From Nocardiopsis suaedae (GTDB taxonomy: Bacteria > Actinomycetota > Actinomycetes > Streptosporangiales > Streptosporangiaceae): a stretch of DNA of 64,000 nt. A program made the translations under genes and the position numbers. Position 1 is the first letter of the stretch; every line of letters begins with the position of its first letter. Under the pieces are notes generated by a model. It ran no database searches. It worked only from the letters and a program-made list of their open reading frames with translations, and was not told where the DNA came from. Location of the stretch: NCBI RefSeq assembly GCF_027706745.1, contig NZ_JAQFWP010000025.1:1-64000 (forward strand). The letters are read 5' to 3'. This document shows, piece after piece, positions 51,208 to 58,835 of this stretch.

Positions 51208-51632
51208 CCCTCGATCATGGCCGCGGACCCGGGCGGCCGGCCAGGCGGATCGGCGGGGAGGCCGCCACCGGTCACTCGGCCGGGGGCCCCGGTGAGCAGG
51301 TCGGCCAGGACCGACCTCAGCCCGGTGACGGCCTGCGGGTCCAACGAGTAACAGATCTGGTTGCCCCGGCGGACGGTCGTGACCAGGCGGGCCTCGCGGA
51401 GGACCTTCAGGTGCTGGCTGATCGTCGGCTGGCTCACGTCGAAGACCTCGGCGAAGTCGCATGCGCACGTGTCCGGTGTGCGGGCCAGCTCCCGGAGGAT
51501 GCCCAGGCGCACCGAGTGGCCCAGGGCCCGGAACCGCTCCACGGCGAGGTCGGCGGGGTCGGCCGAAGCGGCGGTGTGGGCGGAGGGTGCGGAGGCCGGG
51601 GCGGAAGCGGGGGAGGCGGCGGTCGGCGGCAT
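51204..51632 (-). CDS. ArsR/SmtB family metalloregulator-like repressor
   Basis: A 142-residue ArsR protein. The winged helix is clear: VERFRALGHSVRLGILREL, the alpha3 segment TCACDFAEVFDVSQPTISQH with the CxC(D) metal/arsenite motif, and HLKVLREARLVTTVRRGNQI. An Ala/Ser/Pro-rich ~25-residue N-terminus precedes it. ATG 51632 is preferred over GTG 51653. The CxC motif suggests a thiophilic metal or arsenic ligand, but no ars genes are nearby. It is divergent from a VOC gene, its likely target, and coupled to a Nudix gene. Confidence 0.9.
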   Translation of the reverse strand: MPPTAASPASAPASAPSAHTAASADPADLAVERFRALGHSVRLGILRELARTPDTCACDFAEVFDVSQPTISQHLKVLREARLVTTVRRGNQICYSLDPQAVTGLRSVLADLLTGAPGRVTGGGLPADPPGRPPGSAAMIEG

Positions 51633-51707
51633 ATTGACATCATATCGTCTCACGTCTATATAGTCAGATCACTAAATAGTCGATTCTCTATATTCGGGAG
51701 GCGCGCC
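51633..51707. promoter_or_regulatory. AT-rich divergent promoter/operator between ArsR and VOC genes
   Basis: This 75 bp is the most AT-rich divergent region of the window. It contains ATATAGTC and AAATAGTC (direct repeat, ~17 bp apart), TCTATATAG and TCTCTATATT, and ends in GGGAGG for the VOC gene. ArsR repressors bind AT-rich imperfect palindromes at such positions, so autoregulation and VOC control are inferred. Confidence 0.55.
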
Positions 51708-52151
51708 ATGTCCGCACCGGTGAACGGGGTCAACGAACTCGTACTGGAGGTCAGGGACCTGGAGGCGGCCGAGCGCTTCTACACCGATGTGCTCGGCTTC
51801 CCGGTCATCGAGCGGTGGGAGGGCCCACAGTGGAACGGCCGCAACGCCGTCTGGGTCCTCGCGGGCTGGACGCGCATCGGCCTGTGGGCCCCGCAGATCG
51901 GCATCTCACGCGGCCGCGGCGGCCTGCACGTCCACTACGCGATTCACGTCGACCCCGAGGACTACGCCGGGATCGTCGAGCGCATCCGCTCCCACGGACA
52001 CACCGTCGACGAGGTCGAATTCGGCGGTCGGGCCCACTCCGCCTACGTCACCGACCCCGACGGCAACGTCGTGGAGTTCTGGGACTGGGACGCCCGCGAC
52101 GGCAGCCCGGGCGCCCCGAAGGCCGTCACCGAGGGGATCTACGGGGTGTGA
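51708..52151 (+). CDS. VOC family protein (glyoxalase/dioxygenase fold)
   Basis: A 147-residue VOC protein. NELVLEVRDLEAAERFYTDV is the first module, GLHVHYAIHVDPEDYAGIV carries likely metal ligands, and AYVTDPDGNVVEFWDW is the terminal signature. Metal ligands in canonical positions include His (LHVHY) and Glu (VVEFWD). Its ligand is unknown; VOC proteins include bleomycin-binding and arsenic-lyase types. Divergence from an ArsR-type CxC repressor makes metal or organoarsenical detoxification a reasonable hypothesis. ATG 51708 follows GGGAGG. Confidence 0.88.
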   Translation: MSAPVNGVNELVLEVRDLEAAERFYTDVLGFPVIERWEGPQWNGRNAVWVLAGWTRIGLWAPQIGISRGRGGLHVHYAIHVDPEDYAGIVERIRSHGHTVDEVEFGGRAHSAYVTDPDGNVVEFWDWDARDGSPGAPKAVTEGIYGV

Positions 52152-52173
52152 TCCCCCGGGACCGGGCGCGTGA

Positions 52174-52869
52174 TCACTCCAACCGCCCCTCGGCCAGGAT
52201 GTCGTCCATCTCCTCGATGCCGTAGTTGTCCACGACGAGGATCTCCGACTCCGGTAGGAACCAGTACCGCTGGCCGTATCCCCGCATGATGGGGCGTCCA
52301 TCCGCCGCCGTGCTGTTCTCCGGGTCGATGCACAGCGCCGTCACCTCGGCGTACGCCGCCTTCTTGTCGCCCACCGGGCGCGTCGTGAAGGCGGCGTGCG
52401 CCTCCGGCTGCGGGAACTCCGTCTCCCGCGTCTCCACGCCCATCGGGCACGGGGCCGGGTTCGTCGACGGGTCGTAGGGCAGCGCCGGGCCGTCGGGGGC
52501 CAACGGCGCGCCGTGGCCCGCCTGGGAGATGGCCTTCGGGCCCAGGACCTTGATGTGCGGGCACGGCGCCTCGTCCGAGTTCCCCCAGTTCAGCCTGTCG
52601 GCCCCGCACTCCCCGGGAACCAGCGCCGTCCACTCCTCGCTGCCCAGGCCCGTGTCCCCGGGGCTGCTGAAGTCGTCCTCGCGGGAGCGGACCTGCCAGC
52701 CCTCGGGGACGGTCACGGCCAGGGTGCGGTACTCCACCTCCGTGCCGGCGGGCGGGGGAGGCGAGGAGGAAGGCGGGGAAGGCGAGGGCGAGGAGCCGGA
52801 CGCGCAACCGGCGGCGGTCGTCAGCAGTGCGAACAGCAGTACGGCGGCGGCCGCCTTGGGACCTGGCAT
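52174..52869 (-). CDS. putative lipoprotein of unknown function
   Basis: A 231-residue secreted protein. The signal MPGPKAAAAVLLFALLTTAAGC ends in a lipobox (TAAGC, Cys22) followed by a Ser/Pro linker; the mature part begins EVEYRTLAVTVPEGWQVRSR. It has several Trp, conserved-looking cysteines (VPGECGADRLNW, APCPHIKVLG, APCPMGVET, TALCIDPENS) that may form disulfides. No family recognised. ATG 52869 follows GAAGG. It converges on the VOC gene and is divergent from the membrane-protein pair. Confidence 0.75.
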   Translation of the reverse strand: MPGPKAAAAVLLFALLTTAAGCASGSSPSPSPPSSSPPPPAGTEVEYRTLAVTVPEGWQVRSREDDFSSPGDTGLGSEEWTALVPGECGADRLNWGNSDEAPCPHIKVLGPKAISQAGHGAPLAPDGPALPYDPSTNPAPCPMGVETRETEFPQPEAHAAFTTRPVGDKKAAYAEVTALCIDPENSTAADGRPIMRGYGQRYWFLPESEILVVDNYGIEEMDDILAEGRLE

Positions 52870-52998
52870 GGTGACCTTCGCGGGAGGGGGGATCGGGGCG
52901 CGGGGTGTCCGCGGAGCGCATTGTCCCGCACCGCCCGCTCCCACTTATAAGTACGCCTACTCATGTTCTTCCGCCCCCGCATGGCGGATGATCGGTGC

Positions 52999-53478
52999 AT
53001 GGACGAGACCACGAAGAGCGCCACCCCGACCACCCTCCTCGCGGCCGGTGCGCTTCTTGTGGGCGCCGCCCCCGCCGCCTGGTGGGCGGTCCGGACCCCG
53101 CCCGACGCCATCCCCGACGCCGACCACGCCATCGCCGCCCCGACCCTGCCCGACGGCGCCGCCGCCGTGATCGGGATCGCGGGCGCCGCCTTCGCCCTCG
53201 CCGGGCTGGCCCTTCTCATCCGCCTCACCGTGGCCGGGCGGATCGGCGGCCTCCACCTGTCCACCGCGCTGCTCCTGGCGCCCCCGTCGGCGCTGGCGGG
53301 CGTCTGGTGGGCGATCGCCACCGCCCCCGTCATCGGCGCTAACATCGGTTTCGGCATGGCCACCGTCGTGTTCCCGCCCGTCGCCGCGGTCTGCCTCGCG
53401 GCGGCCCTCACCACCGGGCTCCTCGCGCGCCGCAAGCGCGGGGCGAGCCGCTCCGGAACCGTCCGCGCCGGCGACTGA
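52999..53478 (+). CDS. hypothetical membrane protein, tandem paralogue 1
   Basis: A 159-residue protein with four hydrophobic segments (TTLLAAGALLVGAAPAAWWAV, AAVIGIAGAAFALAGLALLI, LHLSTALLLAPPSALAGVWWA, ATVVFPPVAAVCLAAAL). The middle block LPDGAAAVIGIAGAAFALAG plus GRIGGLHLSTALLL matches the next gene closely, so they are tandem duplicates. No Pfam name recalled. ATG 52999 is inferred; 52981 is possible. Confidence 0.65.
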   Translation: MDETTKSATPTTLLAAGALLVGAAPAAWWAVRTPPDAIPDADHAIAAPTLPDGAAAVIGIAGAAFALAGLALLIRLTVAGRIGGLHLSTALLLAPPSALAGVWWAIATAPVIGANIGFGMATVVFPPVAAVCLAAALTTGLLARRKRGASRSGTVRAGD

Positions 53479-53520
53479 AGCCGCCGACCACCCACCGATC
53501 CCCCGAGGACGACACCGACG

Positions 53521-54069
53521 ATGACCCCCAAGAGCAGAACCCCCGCCATGCTCCTGCCCGCCGCCGCGCTGGCGGTCGGCACCGCCCTCGCCACGTGGCG
53601 GGTGCTCTACCGGCCCACAGAGGAGGTCCTCGCCGACTGGGCCGACCGGGAGGGCGCCTCGGGCCCCGGCAGCATCGAGCCCGCCTACCTGATCGGTCCC
53701 CTCCCCCTCTCCGATGGAGCGATCACCGCGATCGGCGTGGGCGGCGCCGTGCTCGCGGCGGCCGCCCTCACCGTGCTGGCCGTCTTCACGGCGACCCGGC
53801 GCATCGGCCCCCTCCACCTGGTCACGGCCCTGCTCCTGATTCCCCTGAGCGCCGTCGTCGGCGGCTGGTGGATGATGGCCACCGCCGTCTACCTGGACCG
53901 CGGCTACGACCCCGGCTACCACCTCACCTTCAATTCGATCCCCTGGGTGCTCGCGGGCCTGGTGCTCCTGCCCGCACCGATCGTCACCCTCGTCATCGCG
54001 GGGGTGATGGAGCGGAAACGGATGAGGGGTCAGGCGCAGGCACATGCGCGCGCGCATTGGCAGGCGTGA
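53521..54069 (+). CDS. hypothetical membrane protein, tandem paralogue 2
   Basis: A 182-residue four-helix membrane protein paralogous to the preceding gene: LSDGAITAIGVGGAVLAAAA, then RRIGPLHLVTALLLIPLSAV and GGWWMMATAVYLDRGYDPGY. The ~35-residue acidic loop before helix 2 and the basic C-terminal tail are its own. The genes are 42 bp apart in one orientation and probably one transcript. Function unknown. Confidence 0.7.
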   Translation: MTPKSRTPAMLLPAAALAVGTALATWRVLYRPTEEVLADWADREGASGPGSIEPAYLIGPLPLSDGAITAIGVGGAVLAAAALTVLAVFTATRRIGPLHLVTALLLIPLSAVVGGWWMMATAVYLDRGYDPGYHLTFNSIPWVLAGLVLLPAPIVTLVIAGVMERKRMRGQAQAHARAHWQA

Positions 54070-54073
54070 GGCC

Positions 54074-54349
54074 TCAGCCCTCCGCGCTGCCGATCCTCGG
54101 GAACGGCTCGGTGGAGAAGACGACCTCCACCGGAACCTCGAAGTACCGCGCGATCCGCAGGGCCAGGTGCAGGCTGGGGCTGTACTCGCCCCGCTCCAGG
54201 TAGCCGACCGTCTGGTAGTGCACACCGAGGGCCTCGGCCAGCGCCCGGCGCGAGATCCCCCGCTCCGCGCGCAGCACGGCGATGCGGTTGTAGATCGGCT
54301 CCGCCTGCGCCCCGGCCTTCGACCGGTTGGACACTGCACCACTAGACAC
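54074..54349 (-). CDS. XRE-family helix-turn-helix regulator
   Basis: A 91-residue regulator with an HTH_3 domain: YNRIAVLRAERGISRRALAEAL, GVHYQTVGYLERGEYSPSLH and LALRIARYFEVPVEVVFST. The last motif is common in antitoxin-like and YozG-type regulators linked to ABC transporters. The GTG at 54349 lies inside the end of the ABC permease gene (8 nt overlap), so it is the third gene of the ABC operon and probably represses it through the palindrome at 56198-56211. Confidence 0.87.
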   Translation of the reverse strand: MSSGAVSNRSKAGAQAEPIYNRIAVLRAERGISRRALAEALGVHYQTVGYLERGEYSPSLHLALRIARYFEVPVEVVFSTEPFPRIGSAEG

Positions 54350-55193
54350 GCTGCATCGCCTTCTGCCGAGCCTCCTCCACGTTCGCCCCGGAGACCCTGC
54401 GGGCCGTCCTCCGCAGCAGCCACGGCGCCAGCGCCAGCCCGAGCACCGCCCACGCGCCCAGCGCGCCCATCGTCTCCAGGTGCCGCCAGGACTCGCCGAT
54501 CTCCGCGCTGAGCATACTGTCGGGCAGGACCGCCGACCGCAGGCCCAGCCCGACCCAATAGACGGGGAACGCCTGGGCGATCCACTGCAGCCATTCCGGC
54601 AGCGCCGTGATCGGGAAGAAGATGCCGGAGATCCCGGTGAGAGCGAAGATCGGGACGGCGCCGACGGCGTTGACCAGGCGGGGGTTGTTGAACAGGGAGC
54701 CCAGGACGGCCCCGAACGGGATCGTGGCGACCATGCCGAGCAGGAGCACGCCGAGCAGCAGCGGCCACCCCCTCGCCAGCCCCGCGGCGAGCCCGTCGAA
54801 GAGGAACAGCCCGGGGAGCACCAGAAGGGCCACGGTGGTCAGGACCAGCGCCGCCGCGTAGACGATCTTGCCGATCAGGTAGACCGTGATCCCGTCGGGC
54901 AGCGCCTTGGCGCGCAGCAGAGTGCCGTCCTCCCGTTCGGTGGCCAGCACCATCGCGGTCGCGACGACCCCGGTGAATACGACGGACAGGCCGAGAACGC
55001 CCGGCAGGGCGGCCGTGGCGGCGTCGACACTGGTCCCCTCGACGGCTCTGCCGCGCATGAACGACAGTCCGACGCAGAAGGCCGCGACGAACGCCACGGT
55101 GCCGAGCATCTCCTGGACGCTGCGCAGGGAGGCCATGAGCGCCAGCCCGCCCGAGGCCCAGCCCTGCCGAAGGAGGTGTGCCGTCCTGTTCAT
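54342..55193 (-). CDS. ABC-2 type transporter permease
   Basis: A 283-residue ABC-2 permease with six hydrophobic segments. GTVAFVAAFCVGLSFMRG and VLATEREDGTLLRAKALPDG (the cytosolic loop typical of these permeases) precede helices at LTTVALLVLPGLFLFDGLAA, LLLGMVATIPFGAVLG, FALTGISGIFFPITALP and AWAVLGLALAPWLL. It would export a lipid, drug or peptide with the adjacent ATPase. Its ATG overlaps the ATPase stop (ATGA). Confidence 0.92.
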   Translation of the reverse strand: MNRTAHLLRQGWASGGLALMASLRSVQEMLGTVAFVAAFCVGLSFMRGRAVEGTSVDAATAALPGVLGLSVVFTGVVATAMVLATEREDGTLLRAKALPDGITVYLIGKIVYAAALVLTTVALLVLPGLFLFDGLAAGLARGWPLLLGVLLLGMVATIPFGAVLGSLFNNPRLVNAVGAVPIFALTGISGIFFPITALPEWLQWIAQAFPVYWVGLGLRSAVLPDSMLSAEIGESWRHLETMGALGAWAVLGLALAPWLLRRTARRVSGANVEEARQKAMQRV

Positions 55194-56158
55194 CGCCCGA
55201 TCCCCTCCAGCGCCGCCGCGGCCTCGGCCGTCCGTCCCGACTCGTGCCGGGCCACCATCTCCATGTAGGCGTCCTCCAGACTGGCCCGCCGCACCTCCAG
55301 GCCGGTGACCGCGTCGCCGTGCTGCTCCAGCAGCTCCCGCACGAACGCGGTGCCGTCGGGAGCCGCGTGCACGAACCGCTGCCCGTCCCGGGTCCAGCGC
55401 ACCTCGCTGCCGGTGCCGACCCGGCGCGCCAGCTCGTCCGCGCTGCCCTCGGCGACGATCCGCCCGTCGGCCAGGATGAGGATGCGGTCGGCCAGCTTCT
55501 CGGCCTCGTCCAGGTCGTGGGTGGTCAGCAGGACCGTGGTGCCCTCCTCGTCGGCGAGCCGGTGCACCAGGTCGTGGAAGTCGCGCCGGGCCAGCGGGTC
55601 GAACCCGGCCGTGGGCTCGTCCAGGAACAGCAGCTCGGGGCGGCCGACGATGCCGACGGCCACGTCCAGCCGCCGCCGCTGCCCGCCGGACAGCGAGGAC
55701 ACCTTCGCCCGCGCGCGGTCGGCCAGCCCGACCGCCTCCAGGAGCGCGTCGACGTCGCGGGGGCGGGGCCGCTCGGCGGTGGCGTAGGGCGTGTAGTGCG
55801 CGGCGAAGTGCGCCAGCATCTCGCGCACCCGCCAGTTGCCGTGGTCGCGCCAGGACTGCAGGACGATCCCGAGCCGGGCCCGCCACGCCTCGCCGCCGAC
55901 GGCCGGGTCGGTGCCGAGCACCGCCACCTCGCCCGCCGAGCGCATGCGGAAGCCCTCCAGGATCTCGATGGTCGTCGTCTTGCCGGCGCCGTTCGGCCCG
56001 AGGAGCACGATGACCTCGCCCGGTGCGGCGGTCAGGTCCACGCCTTTGAGCACGTCGTCGTCGCCGTAGCGCATGCGGAGCCCGCGCGCCTCGACGGCGG
56101 GGCCCGCGTTCGCGAGGGGCGCCGCCACCGATGCGGCGCCGTCGTCGGTGAGAGCCAT
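55190..56158 (-). CDS. ABC transporter ATP-binding protein (DrrA-like)
   Basis: A 322-residue ATPase of the DrrA/CcmA export class. Walker A VLLGPNGAGKTTTIE, Q-loop IVLQSWRDHGNW, signature SSLSGGQRRRLDVA, Walker B LLFLDEPTAGFDP and the H-loop LLTTHDLDEAEK are intact. The C-terminal ~75 residues (VRWTRDGQRFVHAAPDGTAF) form a DrrA-like regulatory domain. ATG 56158 with GAAAGG upstream is preferred over GTG 56167. It heads an operon with the permease and XRE gene. Confidence 0.95.
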   Translation of the reverse strand: MALTDDGAASVAAPLANAGPAVEARGLRMRYGDDDVLKGVDLTAAPGEVIVLLGPNGAGKTTTIEILEGFRMRSAGEVAVLGTDPAVGGEAWRARLGIVLQSWRDHGNWRVREMLAHFAAHYTPYATAERPRPRDVDALLEAVGLADRARAKVSSLSGGQRRRLDVAVGIVGRPELLFLDEPTAGFDPLARRDFHDLVHRLADEEGTTVLLTTHDLDEAEKLADRILILADGRIVAEGSADELARRVGTGSEVRWTRDGQRFVHAAPDGTAFVRELLEQHGDAVTGLEVRRASLEDAYMEMVARHESGRTAEAAAALEGIGR

Positions 56159-56197
56159 GGGGGACACTGCCTTTCATCCAAGGTCTGCTCTTATAGA

Positions 56198-56211
56198 TAG
56201 TACATGTACTA
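56198..56211. promoter_or_regulatory. 14 bp perfect palindrome at the ABC operon promoter
   Basis: TAGTACATGTACTA is its own reverse complement and overlaps a TATAGATAGT box in an AT-rich patch 40 nt upstream of the ATPase start. In GC-rich DNA this is a likely operator; the XRE regulator encoded as the last gene of the operon is the natural candidate to bind it. Confidence 0.65.
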
Positions 56212-56416
56212 CATTCCTTCGCAAGAGTGCTGTCCGGTCGCGGACATCGCCGCGGATTCCTCCGGCGGGCGCGGCCGGTGCGCACGATCCGCACAGAGGC
56301 CGGTGTCCCGGTGGCCGGATCAGCGGAGGACAGGGGCTCGATCACACGGCGTCCGGACGCGGTGACAGAATCGCCCGACCGGTTCGCCCCGCACAGCGAC
56401 GTGAAGGGACGCCCCT

Positions 56417-57796
56417 GTGTCCGACGGTTCCGCCCCCTCCCCACCGAATCCGCAGGCGCCCGACCCGGCGGAGGCCGATCCGTCGGCCCCCGGCACGCCG
56501 CAGGACCCCCGGCGCACCCGGCGCGACTTCCGGCTCTTCCTGTCCTCCCACGTCAGCAACGAGGTCGGCGGCGCGGTCACCATGGTGGCGCTGCCGCTGA
56601 CCGCGGTCGTCCTGCTCGACGCCACGCCGCTGGAGGTGGGCGTGCTCGCCGCCGCCGAGCAGGCCGCGTTCCTCCTGCTGGGCCTGCCCGCCGGGGCCTG
56701 GGTGGACCGGATGCGGCGCCGCACCGTGATGATGGCGGTCGACGCGGCGCGCCTCCTCCTGCTCGCCTCGGTCCCCGCCGCCCACCTGCTCGGCGTGCTG
56801 GACGTCCCGGTGCTGGTCGTGATCGCGCTGCTGCTGGGCTGCGCCCAGCTGTTCGGGGACGTCGCCGACCACTCCTACCTGCCCAGCCTGGTCGGGCCGG
56901 ACCGGCTGGTGCGGGGGAACGCCCGGCTGGAGGCGGTCCGGTCGGCCTCCGGCTTCGCCGGGCCGGGCATCGCCGGGACCGCGGTGCAGGTGTTCGGCGC
57001 CGCCGGGACCCTGGGGGCCAACGCGCTGACGGCGCTGACCTCGCTGCTGTTCCTGGGCGCGATCCGCACGCGCGAGCCGGACCCCGCCCCCGCGGGCCAG
57101 GTGGGCCTGGCCGGGCAGATCCGCGAGGGCGTGGCCTTCCTGGCCGGCCACCGGCTGCTGCGGCTGATCGTGCTGGAGACCGCGCTGATCAACCTCTTCA
57201 TGAGCGCGCTCTTCGCCATCGAGGTGCTCTTCCTGACCCGCACCGTGGGCCTGCCCCCGGCGGTGGTCGGCTGGATGATGGCCGGGGCCACCCTGGGCGC
57301 GCTGGGCGGCGCGGCGGTGACCGGGCGCCTGGCCGACGCCGTCGGCCAGGCCCGGCTGATCTGGCTGTCCCCGCTGGTGACGACGCCGTTCGGGCTGCTG
57401 CTGCCGCTCGCCGCGCCGGACTGGCGGGCCGGACTGTACGTGCTGGCCTCGGCGGTGCTGGCCGCGGGGACCGTCTGCTACAACATCTGCCAGGTCGCCT
57501 ACCGGCAGCGGGAGTGCCCGCCGGAGCTGCTCGGGCGGATGACCGCGACGATCCGCACCATCGTCTGGGGCGTGATCCCGGTCAGCGCCCTGATCGGCGG
57601 GGCGGTGGCCGAACTGGCCGGTGTGCGCGAGGCGGTCGCGGTGTTCGCGGCGGGGATGGCGGTGAGCCCCCTGGTCCTGGTGTTCTCCCCGATGCGCCGG
57701 ATGCGCGGGTTCGACGGCGACGGCCCACTTGCCGGTGCCGGGGACGGCGCCGACAGCCGGCGGCAAGGCCCCGGCAAGGGGGAGGGGGCACCGTGA
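56417..57796 (+). CDS. MFS transporter (MFS_3/enterobactin-exporter-like)
   Basis: A 459-residue major facilitator of the MFS_3 class: DFRLFLSSHVSNEVGGAVTM starts helix 1, LGLPAGAWVDRMRRRTVMM is motif A and SYLPSLVGPDRLVRGNARLE a characteristic loop. Twelve hydrophobic segments are present, with a Pro-rich leader of ~38 residues and a Gly/Asp-rich tail. Export of an unknown compound is expected. The GTG at 56417 is used. It is divergent from the ABC operon. Confidence 0.9.
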   Translation: MSDGSAPSPPNPQAPDPAEADPSAPGTPQDPRRTRRDFRLFLSSHVSNEVGGAVTMVALPLTAVVLLDATPLEVGVLAAAEQAAFLLLGLPAGAWVDRMRRRTVMMAVDAARLLLLASVPAAHLLGVLDVPVLVVIALLLGCAQLFGDVADHSYLPSLVGPDRLVRGNARLEAVRSASGFAGPGIAGTAVQVFGAAGTLGANALTALTSLLFLGAIRTREPDPAPAGQVGLAGQIREGVAFLAGHRLLRLIVLETALINLFMSALFAIEVLFLTRTVGLPPAVVGWMMAGATLGALGGAAVTGRLADAVGQARLIWLSPLVTTPFGLLLPLAAPDWRAGLYVLASAVLAAGTVCYNICQVAYRQRECPPELLGRMTATIRTIVWGVIPVSALIGGAVAELAGVREAVAVFAAGMAVSPLVLVFSPMRRMRGFDGDGPLAGAGDGADSRRQGPGKGEGAP

Positions 57797-57865
57797 GGGC
57801 ATCGGCGCACACGGCCCCTCCGGCGGACCACCGGACGGGCCGCCCCACGCAGAGGAGGCGGACCC

Positions 57866-58792
57866 ATGGGAACCATCACCCGGCACCAGGCCCCTGAAGA
57901 CGCGGACGTCCCGGCACCGCCCGAGGTGCCCCCGCCCGGCCCGGAGTTCGGCTGGGAGTCGGCCGGCCTCGACCTGGACGCCTACCTGGAGCGCGTCGGG
58001 CACACCGGCCCCGTCCGCGCCGACCTGGCCACGCTGCGGGCGCTGGTCCGCGCGCAGGCCGAGAGCCTCCCCTTCGAGAACCTCGACGTGCTGCTGCGCG
58101 GCGACGTCTCCCTGGAGATCGGCGCCCTGCAGGACAAGCTGGTGCGGCGCCGCCGCGGCGGGTACTGCCACGAGCTGAACGGCCTGCTCGCCACGGTGCT
58201 GGACCGCATCGGGTTCACGGTGACCGCGCTCAGCGCCCGGATGCTGTTCGGGGCCGACGCGGCCACGCTCCGGCCGGTCGGCCACACCCTGCTGCGCGTC
58301 GACGTCCCGGGCGGGGGCGCCTGGATCGTCGACACCGGGGTCGGCGGCTGGGGCCCACCCGCGCCGCTGCCGCTCCGGAACGGGGCACAGGTGCGGGCGG
58401 GGGACTGGCTCTACCGCCTGGACCGGACGCCGCGCGGGTGGCTGGTGCGGCTGCTGCGGCACGACGGCTGGTTCAACGTCCACCTGTTCACGCTGGAGCC
58501 GTACTACCGCCCGGACATGGCCGACTTCTCCTACATCGCGGCGCACCACCCGCGGTCCCCGTTCACCCGGATGGTCTCGGTACAGCGCAACGGCGCCTCC
58601 GAGCGGGCCGTGCTGACCGACCGCCGCCTGGAGACCCACCGCCCCGACCGCGCCCCCGAAGTGCGCACCCTCGCCCCTGAGGACGTGCCCGGCGTCCTGC
58701 GGGGGGTCTTCGGCCTGCACCTGCCGCCCGAGGACGAGGAGGCCCTGGTCCGCTTCACCGCCCGGGCACCGGAGGGGCAGGAGGTCGACTGA
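57866..58792 (+). CDS. arylamine N-acetyltransferase
   Basis: A 308-residue NAT. The triad is complete: Cys in RRRGGYCHELNGLLA, His in VGHTLLRVDVPGG and Asp in WIVDTGVGGWGP. SLPFENLDVLLRGD near the start and the C-terminal SVQRNGASERAVLTDRR belong to the family. It moves acetyl groups from acetyl-CoA to aromatic amines, and some relatives close the ring of amide natural products. The ATG at 57866 follows GAGGAGG. It lies 69 bp downstream of the MFS gene and 43 bp upstream of the VMAP cluster; functional linkage to either is unproven. Confidence 0.93.
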   Translation: MGTITRHQAPEDADVPAPPEVPPPGPEFGWESAGLDLDAYLERVGHTGPVRADLATLRALVRAQAESLPFENLDVLLRGDVSLEIGALQDKLVRRRRGGYCHELNGLLATVLDRIGFTVTALSARMLFGADAATLRPVGHTLLRVDVPGGGAWIVDTGVGGWGPPAPLPLRNGAQVRAGDWLYRLDRTPRGWLVRLLRHDGWFNVHLFTLEPYYRPDMADFSYIAAHHPRSPFTRMVSVQRNGASERAVLTDRRLETHRPDRAPEVRTLAPEDVPGVLRGVFGLHLPPEDEEALVRFTARAPEGQEVD

Positions 58793-58835
58793 GCCGACCG
58801 GGCCTGGCCGGGATCGGCCGTCCGGGAACCTCCTG

